DNA from: Ryuthela nishihirai
Taxonomy: Eukaryota; Arthropoda; Arachnida; Araneae; Heptathelidae
Direction: 5' to 3'
Assembly: GCA_038380435.1 (NCBI GenBank)
Contig: JAWZYU010000020.1
Coordinates: 44,176,307 to 44,240,306, forward strand
DNA length: 64,000 nucleotides
Notes under the pieces: generated by a model
The model's database searches: none
Seen by the model: the letters and a program-made list of their open reading frames with translations, nothing else
What the model was told of the DNA's origin: nothing
Shown here: in pieces, positions 1 through 11,929 of the stretch
How the letters are laid out: every line of letters begins with the position of its first letter
Numbering within the stretch: the stretch's first letter is position 1
Made by a program: the position numbers and the translations under genes

Positions 1-483
1 ACACGAGCTGTGAAAACTTTTCTGTGATGAATACAAGAGCTATATGATCTTGTCTTATGGAAAATGCATCTTCAAGTTCTGTTTTAAAAATTAATAATCA
101 TTGGTATTTTTTAATATTTGCAACTAGAAATAAAACTTTTTTTTATTAAGTTGAAAAAATTCCTTAGAAGTTTCCATATTTCTTATAAATATACACTCAA
201 CCAATACCTTTCCATATAGGATGTGTGGGAGCAAAACTAGAAAGACATGTTTTTTCTTTCCTTTCATTGTATTCATTTATTGAAGGGATTAAGACATATT
301 CTGTCTTAATCCCTTCATAATTACAGGTTTGCAAAATATATTGTTTATTTGTAAAAGTATCATGCCCTCTTCTCAGTTTACTTATTCTCTCTCCCCCCCC
401 CCCCCCTTGCACACACATTCTCTACCCAATATACCTTAGTTTCAAAAGCACTTGAGCAACACCTCATTGAAGTTACTAACACT
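1..483. other. Flanking non-coding sequence with a perfect short hairpin
   Basis: No gene is recognised. An inverted repeat with arms gaagggattaagaca and tgtcttaatcccttc (about 282-317, 5-base loop) and a run of 14 C at 393-406 are the only structured parts. The C run lies about 80 bases before the start of the RTE-like LINE copy. Confidence 0.4.
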
Positions 484-1905
484 TGGATGACTGAAATTCT
501 GAATATATTTTATGATAAAGGCATGGTTCCAAAGGATTTTACCAGAGCTATTGTTATCCCTATTTTCAAAAAAGGTGATCGCAGTTCTTGTGATAACTAT
601 AGGGGTATCAGCCCATTCTCTGTTCCAGGTAAAGTTCTTTCCATGATTGTGCTTAATAGAATTAAGAATCTGGTTGACAGGCAATTGCGTGATGAGCAAT
701 GTGGATTAAGAAGTGGTAGGGGATGTGTGGATCAGATATTTTCACTTAGGCAAATTCTTGAGAAACGTTTAGAGTTTCAGACACCTTTGGTTGCTAGCTT
801 TGTTGATTTCAAAAAGGCTTTCGACTCTGTTGATCGTCATAATTTATGGTTGATTGTGAAATCATATGGTATACCAGACAAGTTAGTTAACATAATGAAA
901 GCTCTCTATAATAACACTGAGTCATGTGTGAGAGTTGGTAAGGCTTGTAGCAATTGGTTTAGCATTACTTCTGGTGTTCGACAAGGGTGCATTTTGTCTC
1001 CTTTTCTCTTTAGCTTGGTTATTGATTATGTTATGCGAAATTCACTTCAAGGGAAAGATTTTGGCCTTAAATGGACTGGAGATACGAAAATTTCTGATTT
1101 AGATTATGCTGATGATTTAGCCCTTTTGGCAAATGATGTTGATGAGATGAACTCTTTCATTCGAGCTGTTGATGAGACTGGTAGTAGAGTAGGTTTGGTT
1201 ATAAACAGAGAGAAAACTAAAGTGATGAAAATTGGTCAGGCAGGTTGTGATTCAGTTCATTTGAATGGTTGCAGTCTTAAGCAGGTGTCACAGTTTAATT
1301 ATCTTGGGAGCTATGTTACAGATACTGGTGATGTGTGGCATGAGATTAACAGACGAATAGGGATTGCTGCTGGGACTTTTAAGAATCTATGGAGAGTGTG
1401 GAGAAATAGGTGTAACAACTAAAGACTAAAATTAGACTGTATAATAGTTTGGTTCTTTCTAGGGTTAGTTATGGTAGTGAAACTTGGACACTTTGTAAGC
1501 AAGATAACAGGAAACTAGATGCTTTTGATTCTAGATGCTTACTAGTATATTGGGTATTAGGTGGTTTAACTTTGTAACTAATGATGAAGTTAGGCAAAGG
1601 AGTCTGCAACCTCCTTTAAGCAGCATATTTTGCAGAGAGAGACTCCGTTGGTTTGGCCATGTTGCCTGTATGAATAATTATAGATTGGCGAATAGGGTTA
1701 TGAACAGTGTGCCTAAAGGCCTCAGAAAGAAGGGGAGACCTAGGATGCGGTGGGCAGACAATGTCAAACAGGACCTTGTTAGAATTGGTGTGCAGTGGCC
1801 AGATGCAGTATATGTAGCTCAGGATAGATTTGCTTGGAGAACTAAATTGCACGGTCTGGTTGGACCTCCGTAGCCCATGACTGCTTGAGGATGATGATGA
1901 TGATT
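484..1905 (+). mobile_element. RTE-like LINE, 5'-truncated copy 1
   Basis: Reverse transcriptase and C-terminal part of a non-LTR retrotransposon, matching 35763-37190 of the long copy. The 311-codon frame 487-1422 carries the RT motifs FKKGDRSSCDNYRGI, SFVDFKKAFDSVDRHN, SGVRQGCILSPFLF and DLDYADDLALL. The catalytic YADD is intact. A small indel near 1410 breaks the frame, which resumes at 1535-1873 with LRWFGHV and GRPRMRWADNVKQDL, ending VGPP. The element ends in a (GAT)n tract instead of poly(A), typical of RTE-clade LINEs. Unlike three other copies, it keeps CGA (Arg) at 1036-1038 where they have TGA. Clade assignment rests on protein motifs and tail type. Confidence 0.85.
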
Positions 1906-1979
1906 GATTTTTATATATCTGATTTTTGTGAAAGTTACAAATGCTGCCATCCAGTTTAGATATAGAGTATTTAAATAAA

Positions 1980-2062
1980 AATAATAATAAATACCCCCTC
2001 AAGCAGCTGCTTGCCACAGAGGTCTGACAGGAGCCTGTCAGTTTATAAGCCACAGTTACCAC
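1980..2062 (-). repeat. tRNA-derived SINE family B, 3' fragment
   Basis: Matches the 3' half of the full-length SINE at 55166-55378: the block ctcaagcagctgcttgccac, then a hairpin-prone agaggtctgacaggagcctg. The A/T-rich tail (aaataataataaata) lies on the left, so the element is on the minus strand. The tRNA-like head is missing. Confidence 0.65.
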
Positions 2063-2099
2063 TCAAATTAAGTAAAAATGCCAGCTCTAATTAAGTATT

Positions 2100-2515
2100 A
2101 ACAAAATTGTATATTTACACAATATTATATATACATGGATATAACACAAACTAGAAGATAACATTTTGCCTGTGAGGTATGGAATACTTGTTTTCAAAGA
2201 ATTTTCTCAATAATTTTTGAAGCAGTCCTCAGGATGCAGCCTTAGTTGCCTTGAATGTGTCTCTCAAAATCAGAAACCTCAGTATTGCCAAAATCATTTG
2301 AAAGTTCACTAATAACTCCTTGTGTTAACATTTGTTTACTAGATTTGCAATATTCAAGATCATAAAGGACATTTGCAGATGAACTAAAATATGTGGTATT
2401 TTGCACTTCAGTGGTAGCCTGTAGATCTCAACTCAGGTATTATATTTTGTTTGTAGTTTATACCACCAGATGGCATTATAAATCATGTAATTAGCTTCAG
2501 TTTGAAAATAATAGA
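2100..2515. other. Non-coding sequence, nothing recognised
   Basis: AT-rich sequence with no reading frame, RNA gene or repeat I can support. Confidence 0.3.
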
Positions 2516-2539
2516 TTAGCTTCAAAAGGAAAAACAGTG

Positions 2540-2880
2540 AAGTAAAATATGTGGCAAGTGCCACCTGCCCAGTGAGTACAAGAATAAATTTCCATAGGCA
2601 GGAGACTCATGCCAGGCACAGAGCAGGGAACCAACATCTGAATTCAACTTACTAATTTTTCTCTGATTAATTCTCACTGTATGAGCGAAATCCTCCCAAA
2701 TCTCCAAACATCTCTGTTTCTTAGCCAAATAAGACAGCTTTACTCAGAGAAGAGAATGCAATGCCGAGATGAAACTTCTCACAGCTGGGATCAAACTTAG
2801 GACCCTGAGTGAACTCAGCAAGTACTGCTGAGAGGCAATGACTTAATCTACAACACCAAGAGGCTATCCCCCAAGAACAT
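2540..2880 (-). repeat. Possible tRNA-related SINE
   Basis: Read on the minus strand, about 2870-2790 has a tRNA-like layout: a region like an A box (tggtgttgtagattaagtca) and a B-box-like aagtttgatcccagc. A non-tRNA body follows. Only one copy is in the window, so family membership is not shown. Confidence 0.4.
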
Positions 2881-4165
2881 CATTATGATTAAGTACATTG
2901 TGTTATTGGTCATAACAGGTGAATCGTTGCAATGATTGTTCCCATTGTTGTGTATCTGATGCCAAAAAATAATACTTTTCTCTTCTTAACTATCATAATT
3001 TCTCATGTATTGTTATTAAAACTATACTTAAATAATTTCCTTCATAGTATAATTTTAAAAGTTTGTTTTTAAATAATCATTTGAGAGTGTGCCGTTTATT
3101 GTGAGAAATTTAATTTTAAATTGTGTTATTTTTAAAAACTGGTCACCCTCTTGTGCAAGTGTTATATTTTACTAGAAAAGTCTTAAAAATCACATGATTA
3201 CCATGAAAATAGAAAATATGCATAAAAGCTCAGCATATAAAAAGTGAAATAACATTAAAAAATTATACCAAATACTTTCTAAAATTGAATGATACAATAA
3301 ATTTTTTATATCTTTAACAATTTAAATTAAACTACTTTGGCAGAAGCTCTTGAATAAATGGAAATGAAGAAAAAAACATATGATAGAAGAATAGTTTGGG
3401 AAACAAACTTTAAAAAAATGCATATAAGAAATTTAAAATTATCCTCAGGTTGTACATAACTATTTGATGCCACATTCCCTGGTAGATAATTAGTAGCAGT
3501 GCGCTGATTCTGCGACCAATCAATTCTATATGTGGAGTTCATCAAAAATAAAGTGTGTATGTCAGGAATGTGCAACATATGGCCAACGAAGCAGGTTTCT
3601 GTAGCTCACCAAGTGATTGCAGATAGGTATTAATATTTTCTTGTGGGTGGGAAATATAGTTCAATTTAAAGCAGTTTGTGTTCATTCTTACAGAGAAACC
3701 ATAGGAAAGCATCGTAATTCAGTTAGCATGTTGTAGATACAAGAGATTATGCTCATAAAAATAACATTGAACTGTTATTTTTAAATTTCCTAATAACTCT
3801 TAATGAGTATAATAATATATTAATGTTCTGGCCAAGAAGTTGTTCTGTATAAAATAATTGCCCATATTATTATCTTTCTAATTTTTAGAGAGTGTACTGG
3901 AAGAAAATTCTTGTGTGTTGACCATCATTTGCAAAATAGCTGAACACTAAGTAAAGGGGCCTTTGTACACAGAGAATGGTGGATGTGTGCAAGTACATCT
4001 TAGCAGCTGTATGGTTGCACCATATAGCTGGTAAGATAAAGAAAAAAAGCTTATAGGGAACACTTCCCACTTATTGCTTTCACTATTGAAAAATGGTCTA
4101 CCAGTGAAAAAGGTTGAATACTCCAAGTGTAGGTCAAAAGTGATTGGAACTGATGGCATAGAGGA
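2881..4165. other. Non-coding sequence, nothing recognised
   Basis: AT-rich sequence without a supported gene. Short open frames here have no protein-like composition and no homologue I recognise. Confidence 0.3.
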
Positions 4166-5280
4166 CATTCAAAAAGTTCTTGACACATGTCTAGATTTGC
4201 AATCATTCCTCTGAAGTTAATATGCTATTACTTGTTTGAAAGCTTATCTAAGCTTGTTACATTATGTCTTAAAAAACAAAGGCCATATTATCATTTCTCT
4301 CTTCACTGGCAGTGCATCAAGTTCAATCTGCAAAATCTGTGCATTGTTGCTATGGAGCCTACTAAAGACAGAAAGATTTTACATTTCCACAAGAATGCAT
4401 CTTGGGAATGACACAAAAAAAATCATGCTGATTTATCACAGGTATATGGGAATCATGCCTGTTTATATGGCACTGTTATGGAATGGATGTACAAATTCAG
4501 AGTAGGACAGCAGAGCTTCGAAGACCTCCTTCATGCAAGAAGACCAAAGGAGGCTATGAACGAAAGAACCATTATTGCTGTTCATGAACTCATTAAGGAA
4601 AACCCACACATCACCATTCATGCAATAAGTGTAGATGTCAGGGTTTTCAATTGGCAATGTAGAAACAATTTTACATCAACATTCAAAGTTCCAAAAGATC
4701 TTTGACAAATGGTTACCCCACAAAATGATAGAACAGCAAAAAAAATGGCTATAGAGTCGACTCATGTAGGCAATGTTTGAACCTAGTGGCCCCAAACTGT
4801 TAACAAACTTGTCACAGGGGATGAGACATGGGTTTATTACTATACAACTCCCAGAAAGATTGATAGCTATGTTTGGGTTGCAAAAGATGAATTGTGTCCC
4901 CAAATCCTTTGATAAAACTTTTGCTCAAGGAAGAGGATGTTTGCAATTTTTTTTTAGTTTCCGAGGAGGAATAGCAGTGGACACCTTACTTGAAAAAATG
5001 ACTATAAATGGCCAATACTGCACCAACATTGTTTTTCCCAAAATAGTTAAGGAAACAAAAGAGCAGTCTCAAGCAACAGGCATGTCGAGGGTTTCTCCTT
5101 CTTCATGACATTCCCAGTGCTTACAAAACCGGTAAGTTATGGCCTATCAGAAACAGGAAGAAAATCAAACAGCTACCCTTCCTGCATATTTACCTGATCT
5201 TACGCCATGTGATTTAAACTTTTGCTTTTAAAAACATTCATTATAAACTTAAAAACTTGTAATTAAAAAAAAATTGCCAA
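4166..5280 (+). mobile_element. Mariner-type transposase remnant
   Basis: Decayed transposase in several frames. The N-terminal helix-turn-helix region is read at 4478-4700 (EWMYKFRVGQQSFED, RRPKEAMNE, IIAVHELIKENPHITIHAIS). Further on come GDETWVYYYTTPRK (about 4815), carrying the first catalytic Asp, FLLLHDIPSAYK (about 5090), the degraded second Asp block, and PDLTPCDL (about 5195), the third. Frameshifts separate the blocks, so no functional protein is possible. Terminal inverted repeats were not located, so the ends are approximate. Confidence 0.75.
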
Positions 5281-5465
5281 GCTTCATGTGTTGTACAAAA
5301 GACGCCTATGTTCATCTTTGGTCTCTCATTTCAATTTTGTGTCAATGTCTATGATCCTTTGAAGATGGGGGGGGGGGGGAGACTTTGGAAGAGTTAAGTA
5401 ATTTCAAAAGGGAATTGAAAAATTGCCTTTTTCATTTGGTGAATATCAAATTTTTTTACTAGTAA

Positions 5466-5600
5466 AATAAATGATAATCCCCCTCAAGCAGCTGCTTGCC
5501 ACAGCAGTCTGACAGGAGCCTCTCAGTTTATATGCTATAATAGAGAGTCTGTGAGGAAGATGAGACCTCAGCAGAAAAGTAGTGCAAACATACTTGGATC
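5466..5600 (-). repeat. tRNA-derived SINE family B, 3' fragment
   Basis: Shares ctcaagcagctgcttgccac and the following hairpin-prone block with the copies at 1980, 37447 and 55166. The A-rich tail is on the left, so it is on the minus strand. The tRNA-like head is absent, consistent with 5' truncation. Confidence 0.65.
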
Positions 5601-6333
5601 CATTTTCTGTCCTATGTTTTGTAAATAATTTTTGTTTGCAAAATCTTCTGTGCACTATGAATAAAATTATTATTTTGACAATACTGTTGTTCTATATGCA
5701 ACAAAGATAATTGTTCTTGAGGATCAGTCATGTATAGATCCAAAAGACTCATGATAAACAGGAAATAAATCAGCTTAAGACTATCAGTTAAAATGTTAAC
5801 TTATAATTGGAAATTTCTAATACTGTCTATTTACTTTTTTTAATCCTGGTATTAATAATTGAAAATCTTTAAATGCCAGTAGTTATATGCTCACAGAACA
5901 TTTGATAAAACATCTAAGAATGCATACAAAACCTCTAATTTTCCTTTCTGACTGGAAACTAAAATTTTTAGTTGCATTAGAAACAAAAAAATGTTTCTTT
6001 AAAAAAAAATATTTATGCATTTAACTCTTATTTGTTATTTAATCCTGGAAACACCTGAAAATATATTTTTCTTGTAGTAGGAAATTAAAACTATAGAATG
6101 CTACATAAAATATCTCTTGGCTGTTCAGCAGCTGCATGCAGTTTAAACTACTAGCCACCAATGTCACAACAAAGCAGTTATAATTGATTTTTGTAAAGAT
6201 TGAAAAATTGATTCTGAATGTGTAGAGCAATTATTATCATCAGTCATATTAACAATTGGTGATTATAAATATGTGACAAAATTATTTTTGAATAATAAAA
6301 TTATGTAAATGATATTATTTTTCTTTCTTTCAG
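5601..6333. other. Sequence upstream of the start exon, nothing recognised
   Basis: AT-rich and presumably an intron of the 5' UTR. No promoter element can be named with confidence. Confidence 0.3.
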
Positions 6334-6475
6334 GAATTGCTCTAGAGTTACATAACAATGTAGTAGATGCTTTTATTTCCGATAAAACACTTTGAAAAAT
6401 GTGAAGAAAAATTAAATGTGACTTCAGGCAGCTATAATTAATTTATCACTAGTCTATGTTGATACTCACTGAACA
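6334..6475 (+). other. Probable 5' UTR part of the first coding exon
   Basis: A polypyrimidine tract ending in ttctttcag (6325-6333) looks like a splice acceptor, so a non-coding upstream exon probably exists outside or earlier in the window. An in-frame TGA sits at 6470-6472, six bases before the chosen ATG, so translation cannot start further upstream in this exon. The upstream exon and the promoter were not identified. Confidence 0.5.
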
Positions 6476-7138
6476 ATGGAGTTAGATAATTATAAATCAG
6501 GCAGAAAGTTTTCTGATCCAATGAGTAATCAGCGTTCATTTTTCCAGCAGAGGCAAGGTGTACGCTGTTGTTGCTGTAGATACCCCATTATTCTTAGCCA
6601 TTGCAAGCATTTGGAGCATGCAGCTATTGAAGATCTCTGTGATAAGATCCTATCATGCAGTGTCAGACTAAATAAGAGAAGCTCAAACCAGCCAAGGAGT
6701 GCCAAAAACCTTTCTGCTGCAGACCTCTATGCCAGTCTGATTGCTCATCGCTGTCAGTATGCATTGTATCATTCCCCTCATAGAGAATGCCAGTGTAGTT
6801 CTGGTGGAAGTGTGTACCATCATCCAAGAACTTCTGTGCTGGACATGGATATGGATGATATAGACATGGAATTGGACATGTCTTCTAGTGACCTTCAAAA
6901 TATAATATTCCCTAGGAAATGTTTCAGTTTGCCTCACTGTTATAAGCATCACATAGCATTAAATTGTGGGCTTGCACCAGATGATCGTAGATGTCCAAAG
7001 TGCAGCAAAAGGGAAAACAAACTGCTGGATAAATTAGCATTTGCATCATTTACTCATAGAGCTTGTGAACCTCAGCCATCCTTAAATTTCAGCTTCAAAA
7101 AGAAAAATAGCCCATCAGAATTCAAAATTAAATTAGAT
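6476..7138 (+). CDS. F-box/WD40 protein, exon 1 (N-terminal Cys/His-rich region)
   Basis: First coding exon, residues 1-221 of an F-box/WD40 protein that continues through ten more exons. The family acts as substrate receptors of SCF E3 ubiquitin ligases: the F-box binds Skp1 and the WD40 propeller binds the target. The start ATG has a good context (acaATGg) and an in-frame stop just upstream. This exon is rich in Cys and His: a CCCC run at residues 31-34, H42/C43, then C-rich clusters near 105-107 and 149-176, including CPKC at 173-176, which suggests but does not prove metal binding. An acidic Met/Asp-rich patch lies at 122-135. The exon ends KLD before donor gtaagt, phase 0. I do not recognise this N-terminal domain and cannot assign an orthologue; FBXW10/CDRT1-like and Met30-like proteins are candidates. 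Confidence 0.85.
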
Positions 7139-7239
7139 GTAAGTTCAAGCCTTTATCCATTCTAACATTGAAAAACTTAAAAAATGACTGTTGTTTTATT
7201 TTTCTCCTTTTTTTTTATCTCGTTTTCTTCGAAAATGAG

Positions 7240-8165
7240 ATAATAGTTTCCTTTGTTGTCTGTCCATCGGTAGACATTGAACTTTTTTGTTTACAGTAAT
7301 AAAAATTATTTTTCTGTTGGCTAGGTATTGATGAAATACTACAATATGCACTTTCTGAATCTCTCCAAAGCTATAATTATGCCCTCTAGTAGTGGATAAA
7401 GTTGAAAATTTCAAACGAATATTGCAAGCAATGTATTTATGCTAGAAATTTCAAATTTTGGTGTTGTAATGTGGTCACAAAATTTCCATTGCCAACAATT
7501 AGTTGACCCCTTAAACCAGAGAGGGTGAGAAAATACACCTTTTTAGTTTTAGCAGATAGCTGTTTGTTTTTAGAGGTAAATGAAAAATTATTTTTGGGTT
7601 AGATAGGAATTGATAAAATATTATGATTCATGCTTTTTAAATCTTCCAAAAACTATAATTGCACCCTCTAAAGGTGGAAAAATTTACAAATTCCAAAATT
7701 TCAAACAAATATTGCAAATGACATATTTAAGCTAGAAATTTTAAATTTTGGTAGTGGGATGTGAACACCATGATGGCTAGGTATTAATGACAACAATGCA
7801 TTAACCTCTTAGACCCCAGGGGGGGGGGACAGTTTATTGTTTTAGCAGATAATTGTTTGTATTTAGGGAGAAATGGGGAAAATCTTTTTAGGGTTAAATA
7901 GGAATTGATAAAATATTGTAATTCGCACTTTTGGAATCTTCTGAACACTATAATTGCACCCTCTAATGGTGAAAGAGTTTGAAAATTTCAAACAAATATT
8001 GCAACAATGTTTAATGATAGAAATATGAAATTTTGGTGGTGAAATGTGAACATCATGATGTTTCAATGGAAACAATGAAAACAAATCTCTTTTTTAGTTT
8101 GATTGGTATTAATGAAATATAATTTGCATTTTTAAAATACTTAGTAGTTTTAATATATATATATC
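7240..8165. repeat. Tandem repeat of about 290 bp, three to four units
   Basis: Successive units start a shared block near 7302, 7584, 7874 and 8091. Each contains a variant of taggtattgatgaaatac, then a tctgaatct-like block, then ataattgcaccctctaa, then aaaatttcaaacaaatattg. Units 1 and 2 are spaced about 282 bp and units 2 and 3 about 290 bp. The same unit recurs at 10640-11345 and 38690-39200, so it is both tandem and dispersed. A short G-rich or G-run segment tends to sit between units. No coding potential. Confidence 0.7.
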
Positions 8166-8299
8166 TTTACAGATCACTAAATATGAAGCAGCATTGCTGT
8201 TATCAAGTTTTACAAATAATATGTATAGAATAGAAAGTTGAAAAATTAGTGGTAGTTTTTAAGAGATATTCCACTGACAGCATAATCTACCCACTTTTC

Positions 8300-9360
8300 T
8301 TAGAGAGGTGTGGGAAATACAACTTTTTAAATTTAAAAACTAAAAGACGAATACTTTTATGTTATATAATTACTAATAAAATACTATTTGTGTTTTCCCA
8401 TCATCCACTTGCTCAAATTGACTTTTAAGGAATGAAACAGTAGGTAAAGGAAAAACTTCATTCTCTTTGAAAACAAGATTCTCATATGTGCTAGAAGTGA
8501 TATGCGTTCTAGTTAAATTATTGCATTTTATATATATAATAATATGCTATGTGAAAGATATTTCAATATTTTTGTAAAGTAAATATTTACTTTATTTGTT
8601 TATTAAAATTAGCAATGGAAATTTCTAAATATTTGTAGGGGTAATATTCTTGATATGGGAACATTAAAAGTTAATGTCATGCATTCAGTATATTTATTTT
8701 AAAAAGAAACTACTTTTGAAAACTAAAATTGCATTTAGGCTAGATTTATAAATTTGACCATCATACATCATAACTTCAACTAGCTATTGAAGGGTGAATT
8801 AAATTTTTACTGCTTTTCCATGTATTGAAACCTACATTAACAGCATTTACTAAGTTTTTAAACTGTTAATTTATTTTGTGAAGCAGAATTGTTATCTGCG
8901 TTTTTGTTTTGTTTTTGAATTGTTTCTATGTTCAAGTTTTTGTTGCATGAATATTAATCTCTAGGTATCCTCTTGTTTTCCCTCTTTTTTTAATATTGGT
9001 GGAGGATCTGTTGATATTCAACTGGTGGCTATATCTTTGAATAATAGTGATTCTCAAATTGGCAGTCACAAGTTACCATGAAATTTCTTTAGAAACTTAT
9101 TTGAAAGTTTTTGATTTATCATGAAGGAATTTACAAAGATATGAGGGGAAAATGGGACGAAGATTAGAAAGAGAGATGGATGGGAATGACTGTTGAAAAT
9201 GTTTTAAATATTTGTCAGTTATTCATATGCAGGACCTTTTTGCACTGAATACAAAAGTTTAGAATATAGTTCACATTTACTGTTGCATTGGTGAAACTTG
9301 AGAACCAGTGCAGCCATATATTATGAACTGAAAATTTGCTCTAAAGAAACATACATGGAT
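8300..9360. other. Intron 1 sequence, nothing recognised
   Basis: AT-rich intronic sequence without gene, RNA or clear repeat. Confidence 0.3.
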
Positions 9361-9373
9361 CCTGCTATATAGG

Positions 9374-9577
9374 CGGTGAGGGTTGCTCAGTTGGTAGCGC
9401 GCCAGGCTTGTAATCTGTATTTCCCAGGTTTGAGTCCCAGCTGGGTCAGCATTGAGATTTATCTCCGCATTTATCCCCTCCCCCAACCTTCTCTGAGCCT
9501 TCAGGGTCCTCCATATGACCTGGCCATTTAGCACATGGTGTGCAAAAGAGTGCCGCTCAGAGGTAAAACAACCCAAC
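9374..9577 (+). repeat. tRNA-derived SINE family A, internally deleted copy
   Basis: The tRNA-like head has an A box in gttgctcagttggtagcgcg and a B box in caggtttgagtcccagc. The central conserved domain present at 29350-29738 is deleted, and the 3' part (ctctgagccttcagggtcc to gaggtaaaacaacccaa) is kept. Flanking cctgctatatagg (9361-9373) and cctgctgtgtagg (9578-9590) look like a diverged 13-bp target-site duplication. Confidence 0.8.
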
Positions 9578-10070
9578 CCTGCTGTGTAGGGATTTAACTA
9601 CTGGGCATGTCCCACCCTCTGAAAACTGATTAAACTATTTGTAGTAATTCATTTCATTCATTCACAATATACAACCACTTAGTAGACTGGTTTTTTATTA
9701 CGTGTCTTTCCTCTGTCATTTTTTTCTGGATATGCCATTAGTCATTAATACTGGAAAGCTCGAAAGAAGCAAACTATAAAAATTTTTAACTACTGGAAAC
9801 TACAAGAAACATACAGTGGATCCTACTGTAAGTAGGGATTTAACTACTGGGCATGTGATAATATTTTTGTTATTCTATGAAACATTTGTCTTTTTCCATA
9901 CCAAATTTATTGAATCAGTATAGTAAAAAAACAGTACAATAGTCCAGTAGTGTGTTCATAAGAATCTGATTTTTACTCTCAGATCTAACTATTAATATTT
10001 TTGTTATTCTATGAAACATTTGCCTTTTTCCATACCAAATTTATTGAATTGGTGTAGTAACAAATATTCA
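9578..10070. repeat. Local direct repeats
   Basis: Two overlapping duplications. The first is gtagggatttaactactggg near 9585, seen again near 9832. The second is a 55-base block starting tatttttgttattctatgaa, at about 9870 and again at about 9998. They suggest local duplication after SINE insertion. Function unknown. Confidence 0.55.
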
Positions 10071-10639
10071 TTTTCACTTAGTAAGTCTATAGAAAAAATT
10101 TGTTGATAAAAAAAAATTATTGCTCCAAAACTGTATGAAATTTTGTGGTTACATATATAAGAAAATTGTAGAGGTCATTTTTATGTTTAATTAGCACTTC
10201 AGAATAATACTTTGAGATTCAAGTATCCAATAATGCATGCTTACACTGATAATATGGAAATTCAAAAGAACTTGGGAATCCATCACCAAAAGAGTTTGGA
10301 CATCATCACCTTTGAGTGCCAGTGAGGTGTATATGTCATCTGCACATAGCATTCATAATTGTTATTGATTGTGGTAATAGTTTCATCTCCAGTATAACCA
10401 TTCATGCCATCACTCAATTTTAAAGAAATTGCATGTGAAATACAGAGGAATGATCTGATACAGAGTAATTTTCTTATTTCAACTAATTGATTTTGGTGTT
10501 CTAAGGGTTAATATGAATATCTTTAAACTGCTGTAGTAAGAATTTATATACTGTCAATAGTATAATAGCACCTTTATTCAAGTATTAGTTCTGCAATTAA
10601 ATCTCAAATGTTCTCATTGCTTGGAATGATGCAGCTTTA

Positions 10640-11345
10640 TTTTCATTAGTTCATTTTCAAAAAAGTGAGTTTCGGTTTCACATTTTCATCTGCCTGTCTG
10701 TAAACATTCAACTTTTTTTTTTGAGATTATTGAAAAATACTTTTTTTTGCTTGTAATAGGTAATAATGCAATATTAGGATTCACATTTTCTGAATCTTCA
10801 AATTCCCATTTGGAGGACTTTAAAGGTGGAAAATGCAAATAATAATAATAATAATAAAAAAAACATTCTAAGTGATCTATCTGTGCCACAGATTTCAAAC
10901 TTTAGTGGCAGAATGTTATGGTCAAGGGGTTACCACTGACAACAACAATTCCCCCCAACTTACCTTCAGTAGGGTGGAAAAACATAACTTTTTTTTTTGT
11001 TTAAAGAAATAAATGAAAAATTTTGTTTGGATAGGTATTCAAGAAATATTAGGATATGCATTTTTGAGATCTATAGGTAGTTTTAATTATCCACCATTGG
11101 TCCTAAAGTTCAGAAATTTTTGGTGGTAGAATATGATAATCAAGGTTTGGTAGAATGTAATAGTCATGATGTTTGTAGTGATAGCTGTAACTTGCCCTCT
11201 TAACCCCAGTGTTGTCATGAAGAATGTAATTTTTGTATTAAGAGATAAATGAAAATTATTTTTGTATTAGAAGACATTTCTTAAATACTATGAATTGCAG
11301 TTTCTGAAATTTCCATTAGCTCAAATTCTGATAAATTATTATGAC
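10640..11345. repeat. Dispersed units of the ~290-bp repeat
   Basis: Degenerate units related to 7240-8165. Shared elements are ctgtaaacattcaacttttt, taggtattcaagaaatatta, attttctgaatcttc and a wttttggtggtagaatrtga-like block. Three partial units can be followed. No gene. Confidence 0.55.
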
Positions 11346-11567
11346 AAACTTCATTCTGTTTAAAACAAAGTATTCAAGTTTCACCACATGTGATAGATAT
11401 ACTACCCTTCTAGTATATTTAATTATATTAAATAATGATTGAAGGTTTAAATTTTGTTCTTTTCTGATGCATTTTAGTTTCTTTTTCACTTGAAACATGA
11501 TTGTATATTTCACCCTCTTTACTAAATGATATATATTGAATATTAACTCTTAGTGTGATTTCTATAG

Positions 11568-11633
11568 ATTATGAAGAAATGGTTTGGTGAATTTTCTGAT
11601 GAACAGAAAAATGCTATGCTGAAAGCCATTTTA
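11568..11633 (+). CDS. F-box/WD40 protein, exon 2 (22-residue helix)
   Basis: Residues 222-243, flanked by acceptor tctatag and donor gtaagt, phase 0 on both sides. The translation begins IMKKWFGEFSDEQK. It resembles the W-F-x-x-W/F-(S/T)-D-(E/D)-Q/E-(K/R) helix that precedes the F-box in FBXO16 and CDRT1/FBXW10-type proteins and occupies the place of the dimerisation helix of other F-box/WD40 proteins. It is too short for ORF scanning and was found by joining the exons. The role in dimerisation is an inference from position. Confidence 0.75.
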
Positions 11634-11929
11634 GTAAGTTCATTGTAATATTTTTAAGTTTACTTAATTTTAAATGCACCTATATAGAATGTAATGTAAA
11701 TAGTTTCAGTATACAATTCTCATCAGAAGTTAAGCTTGGATCACCAAAATGTGAATTAAAAAAAAAACGTGAGATGAAAGATTTTTAATTTACTTGGTAA
11801 TTTAATGTATAGTTTGGAAGAATCAAGATTTAAATCCTGTATAATGTTATAGAATGTGTAAATAGATACTCTGTAAAAGGAGTACTCTCATATACACTTG
11901 GACATTTCAAATTGAAATAGTATTTTGTC

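Noticed and set aside
1616..2062. Minus-strand frames opposite the RTE C-terminal region (also at 22328, 36748 and 36896)
   Set aside because: Shadows of the LINE ORF on the other strand, repeated in each copy.
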